This document shows, one piece after another, positions 13,417 to 15,208 of a stretch of 15,208 bases of DNA. The stretch's first letter is position 1. The number at the start of each line of letters is the position of its first letter. The notes under the pieces were generated by a model that was given only the letters and a program-made list of their open reading frames with translations, was not told the origin of the DNA and made no database searches. Location: NCBI RefSeq assembly GCF_036311985.1, contig NZ_JAZDCJ010000047.1; one strand, written 5' to 3'. Origin of the DNA: JAZDCJ01 sp036311985. GTDB taxonomy: Bacteria > Actinomycetota > Actinomycetes > Actinomycetales > Micrococcaceae. Position numbers and translations under genes: made by a program.

Positions 13417-14079
13417 ATGCGGCTCACCAGACACGGACACTCCTGCGTGCGGTTGGAAGAGGGCGGGCGCGTCCTGGTCATCGACCCCGGTTCGTTCAGC
13501 GACCTCCCGGCCGCGCTGGAGGGCGCCGACGCCGTCCTGGTCACCCACGAGCACGCCGACCACATCGATGCCGACGTGGTCCTGGAGTGGCTCGCCGGCG
13601 CCGACGGCGTCCTGCTCCACGGACCCTCGCCGGTCGTCGACGCCTTGAGGGGACATCCGCTCGGGCCGGCCGTGGAGCGGCGCCTGCGGACCCTCGGGCC
13701 GGGGGAGAGGTTCGAGGCCGCGGGCTTCGACGTGCTGGCCCAGGGTGGGCAGCACGCGCTGATCCACCCCCACATCCCGCTCGTGGCGAACCTGGGCTAC
13801 GTCGTCGACGGCGTCCTCTACCACCCCGGCGATTCGTTCATCGTCCCCGACGCCCCCGGAATCAGGATCCTGCTGGTGCCACTGCACGCGCCGTGGTCCA
13901 AGCTGGCCGAGGTGCTCGACTTCGTCGTCGCGGTGCGTGCCGGGCTTGCGGTCCCGATCCACGACGGCCTCCTGAACGAGCGCGGCCTGGCGCTGGCCGA
14001 CGCCCACGTCGGCCGGATCGCCGCCCGCTACGGCCTGGGCTTCCGCCGGCTGGAGCCCGGCGAGGTGCTCGAGGTCTAG
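13417..14079 (+). CDS. Metallo-beta-lactamase-fold metal-dependent hydrolase (UlaG/UPF0173-like)
   Basis: The 220-residue protein has the metal-binding motif HEHADH (44-49). Further likely ligands are His113 in GGQHALIH, Asp139 in YHPGD and His182 in PIHDG. The opening MRLTRHGHSCVRLE followed by VLVIDPG is typical of the compact UlaG/UPF0173 branch. The substrate is not evident; relatives act on lactones, phosphodiesters or similar compounds. No signal peptide is present, so it is cytosolic. It is transcribed divergently from zur across 120 bases, probably from a leaderless promoter. It shares its stop region with the convergent cds1-like gene. Fold and metal dependence are firm; the substrate is unknown. 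Confidence 0.87.
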   Translation: MRLTRHGHSCVRLEEGGRVLVIDPGSFSDLPAALEGADAVLVTHEHADHIDADVVLEWLAGADGVLLHGPSPVVDALRGHPLGPAVERRLRTLGPGERFEAAGFDVLAQGGQHALIHPHIPLVANLGYVVDGVLYHPGDSFIVPDAPGIRILLVPLHAPWSKLAEVLDFVVAVRAGLAVPIHDGLLNERGLALADAHVGRIAARYGLGFRRLEPGEVLEV

Positions 14080-15179
14080 CCGCCGTCCGGCGCCCCGTCC
14101 CAGCGACCGCTTTCGAGGAAGCGGTCGATCATGCCGTCATAGGGGGCGGGGTCGATGCCCTGGCCCGCAAGCCAGGCGGGGTCGCGGTGGGTGCCCCGGT
14201 AGCGTTCGGCGCCGTCGCAGAGCAGGGTCACGATGCTCCCGGTGCGGCCCGTGGCGACCATCTCGGCGGCGAGCTGCCAGGCGAGCCAGAGGTTGGTGCC
14301 GGTGGAGGGGCCGGCCTCGAGGTGGGCGAAGCGGGCCAGGTGGTTCATCGCGGCCACGGAGGCGCCGTCGGGCACGGTGCGCATCTCGTCGATGACGGAG
14401 GGGATGAAGCTCGGTTCCATGCGGGGCCGGCCGATGCCCTCGATCCGGCTGGCCCGCCCGGTCGCGGCGGCGGCGGCCGCGGCGCCCTTCCCGGAGCGCC
14501 AGGCGTCCCAGGCGGGCGCGAACGCGGAGCCCTCCGGGTCCGCGACGGCCAGGCGGGTGGGCAGGCGGTGGTAGCGCAGGTAGCGGCCGATGGTCGCGCT
14601 CGTGCCGCCGGTCCCGGCCCCGGCCACGATCCATTCCGGGACCGGGTGGGGTTCGCGGGCGAGCTGGCCCAGGAGGGACTCGGCGATGTTGTTGTTCCCG
14701 CGCCAGTCGGTGGCCCGTTCGGCGTAGGTGAACTGGTCCATGTAGTGTCCGCCGGAGTCGGCGGCGACGGCCTCGGCGCGGGCGTAGACCTCGGAGGCGT
14801 CCTTCACGAGCAGGCAGCGGCCGCCGAAGCGCTCGATCAGGGCGATCTTCTCGGCGCTCGTGCCGCGGGCCATGACGGCGGTGAAGTCCAGGCCGAGCAG
14901 CTGGGCGTAGTAGGCCTCGGAGACCGCGGTGCTGCCGCTGGAGGCCTCCACGATCGGCGTGGACTCGGTGATCCACCCGTTGACGAGCCCGTAGAGGAAC
15001 AGGGAGCGGGCCAGGCGGTGCTTCAGGCTCCCGGTGCGGTGGGTGGACTCGTCCTTGAGGTAGAGCTGCACGCCCCAGTGCCCGGGCAGCGGCAGCCGGT
15101 GCAGGTGCGTGTCCGCCGAGCGGTTGTTCTCCGCCTCGATCACCCGCACGGCCTCGTCGACCCACTCACGCCCCCGCAA
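14076..15179 (-). CDS. cds1: PLP-dependent L-cysteine desulfhydrase (Cds1-like)
   Basis: The 367-residue protein belongs to the cysteine synthase/beta-substitution fold II PLP family. Lys53 in TGSLKHR is the likely Schiff-base lysine. SSGST (80-84) replaces the TSGNT of true cysteine synthases. GAGTGGTSATIG (187-198) is the phosphate-binding loop. The opening RSADTHLHRLPLP and LYLKDESTH, and IEGIGRP further on, resemble Cds1 (Rv3684), which releases H2S, pyruvate and ammonia from cysteine. The start is uncertain: the TTG at 15179 has no ribosome site, and the frame is still open at the window edge (15208), so the true start may lie outside. It converges with the MBL-fold gene, the two overlapping by three bases. 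Family is firm; desulfhydrase rather than synthase is likely. Confidence 0.85.
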   Translation of the reverse strand: MRGREWVDEAVRVIEAENNRSADTHLHRLPLPGHWGVQLYLKDESTHRTGSLKHRLARSLFLYGLVNGWITESTPIVEASSGSTAVSEAYYAQLLGLDFTAVMARGTSAEKIALIERFGGRCLLVKDASEVYARAEAVAADSGGHYMDQFTYAERATDWRGNNNIAESLLGQLAREPHPVPEWIVAGAGTGGTSATIGRYLRYHRLPTRLAVADPEGSAFAPAWDAWRSGKGAAAAAAATGRASRIEGIGRPRMEPSFIPSVIDEMRTVPDGASVAAMNHLARFAHLEAGPSTGTNLWLAWQLAAEMVATGRTGSIVTLLCDGAERYRGTHRDPAWLAGQGIDPAPYDGMIDRFLESGRWDGAPDGG

Positions 15180-15208
15180 CGAAGCCAGGGGACCAACGGA
15201 CGCGGGAC

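Noticed and set aside
1..15208. Mobile element, phage defence or CRISPR locus
   Set aside because: No transposase, integrase, nuclease, direct-repeat array or base-composition break is visible. All genes fit a conserved chromosomal context.

Overview
The window is very GC-rich, uses GTG and TTG starts freely, and carries several markers of an actinobacterium: a fused 2-oxoglutarate decarboxylase/dehydrogenase (kgd), the 24-residue ribosomal protein bL37, a tandem CNNM/CorC pair like Rv1842c-Rv1841c of Mycobacterium tuberculosis, and a Cds1-type cysteine desulfhydrase. I infer a Micrococcales member, perhaps Micrococcaceae. I cannot name a species from sequence alone. It reads as an ordinary chromosomal region: I see no insertion sequence, phage gene, CRISPR array, tRNA or rRNA.

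Left part, all on the minus strand (bases 32-6402). In order of transcription these are kgd, a small SGNH-fold protein whose catalytic residues look lost, a DUF4097 beta-repeat protein directly followed by its probable PadR-type regulator, and the ribosomal protein bL37. Strong hairpins follow kgd, the SGNH gene and the bL37 gene. An AT-rich repeat pair (TATATCGCG twice, 22 bp apart) lies over the DUF4097-padR promoter and is the likely PadR operator.

Middle part. A 454-base divergent region separates kgd from two overlapping plus-strand CNNM/CorC membrane genes. The leader of the first one holds a 57-codon open frame whose stop codon touches the CNNM start codon, so translational coupling or leader-peptide control is possible. 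Next comes a metal ABC transporter operon (znuA-znuC-znuB) with overlapping genes. A 7-3-7 inverted repeat typical of a Zur/Fur box overlaps its promoter and the end of the second CNNM gene. The predicted transcription start falls inside the left arm of the terminator that ends the CNNM operon.

Right part. On the minus strand are a Fur-family regulator, most likely the Zur that controls znuACB, and an unrecognised protein with a Myb/SANT-like N-terminus. A probably leaderless metallo-beta-lactamase-fold hydrolase follows on the plus strand. It meets the cds1-like gene head-on, and both genes stop within the same CTAG.

No clear new multi-gene system is visible. The most interesting signals are regulatory: the leader ORF before the CNNM pair, the nested Zur promoter/terminator, the PadR repeats, and the degenerate SGNH protein.
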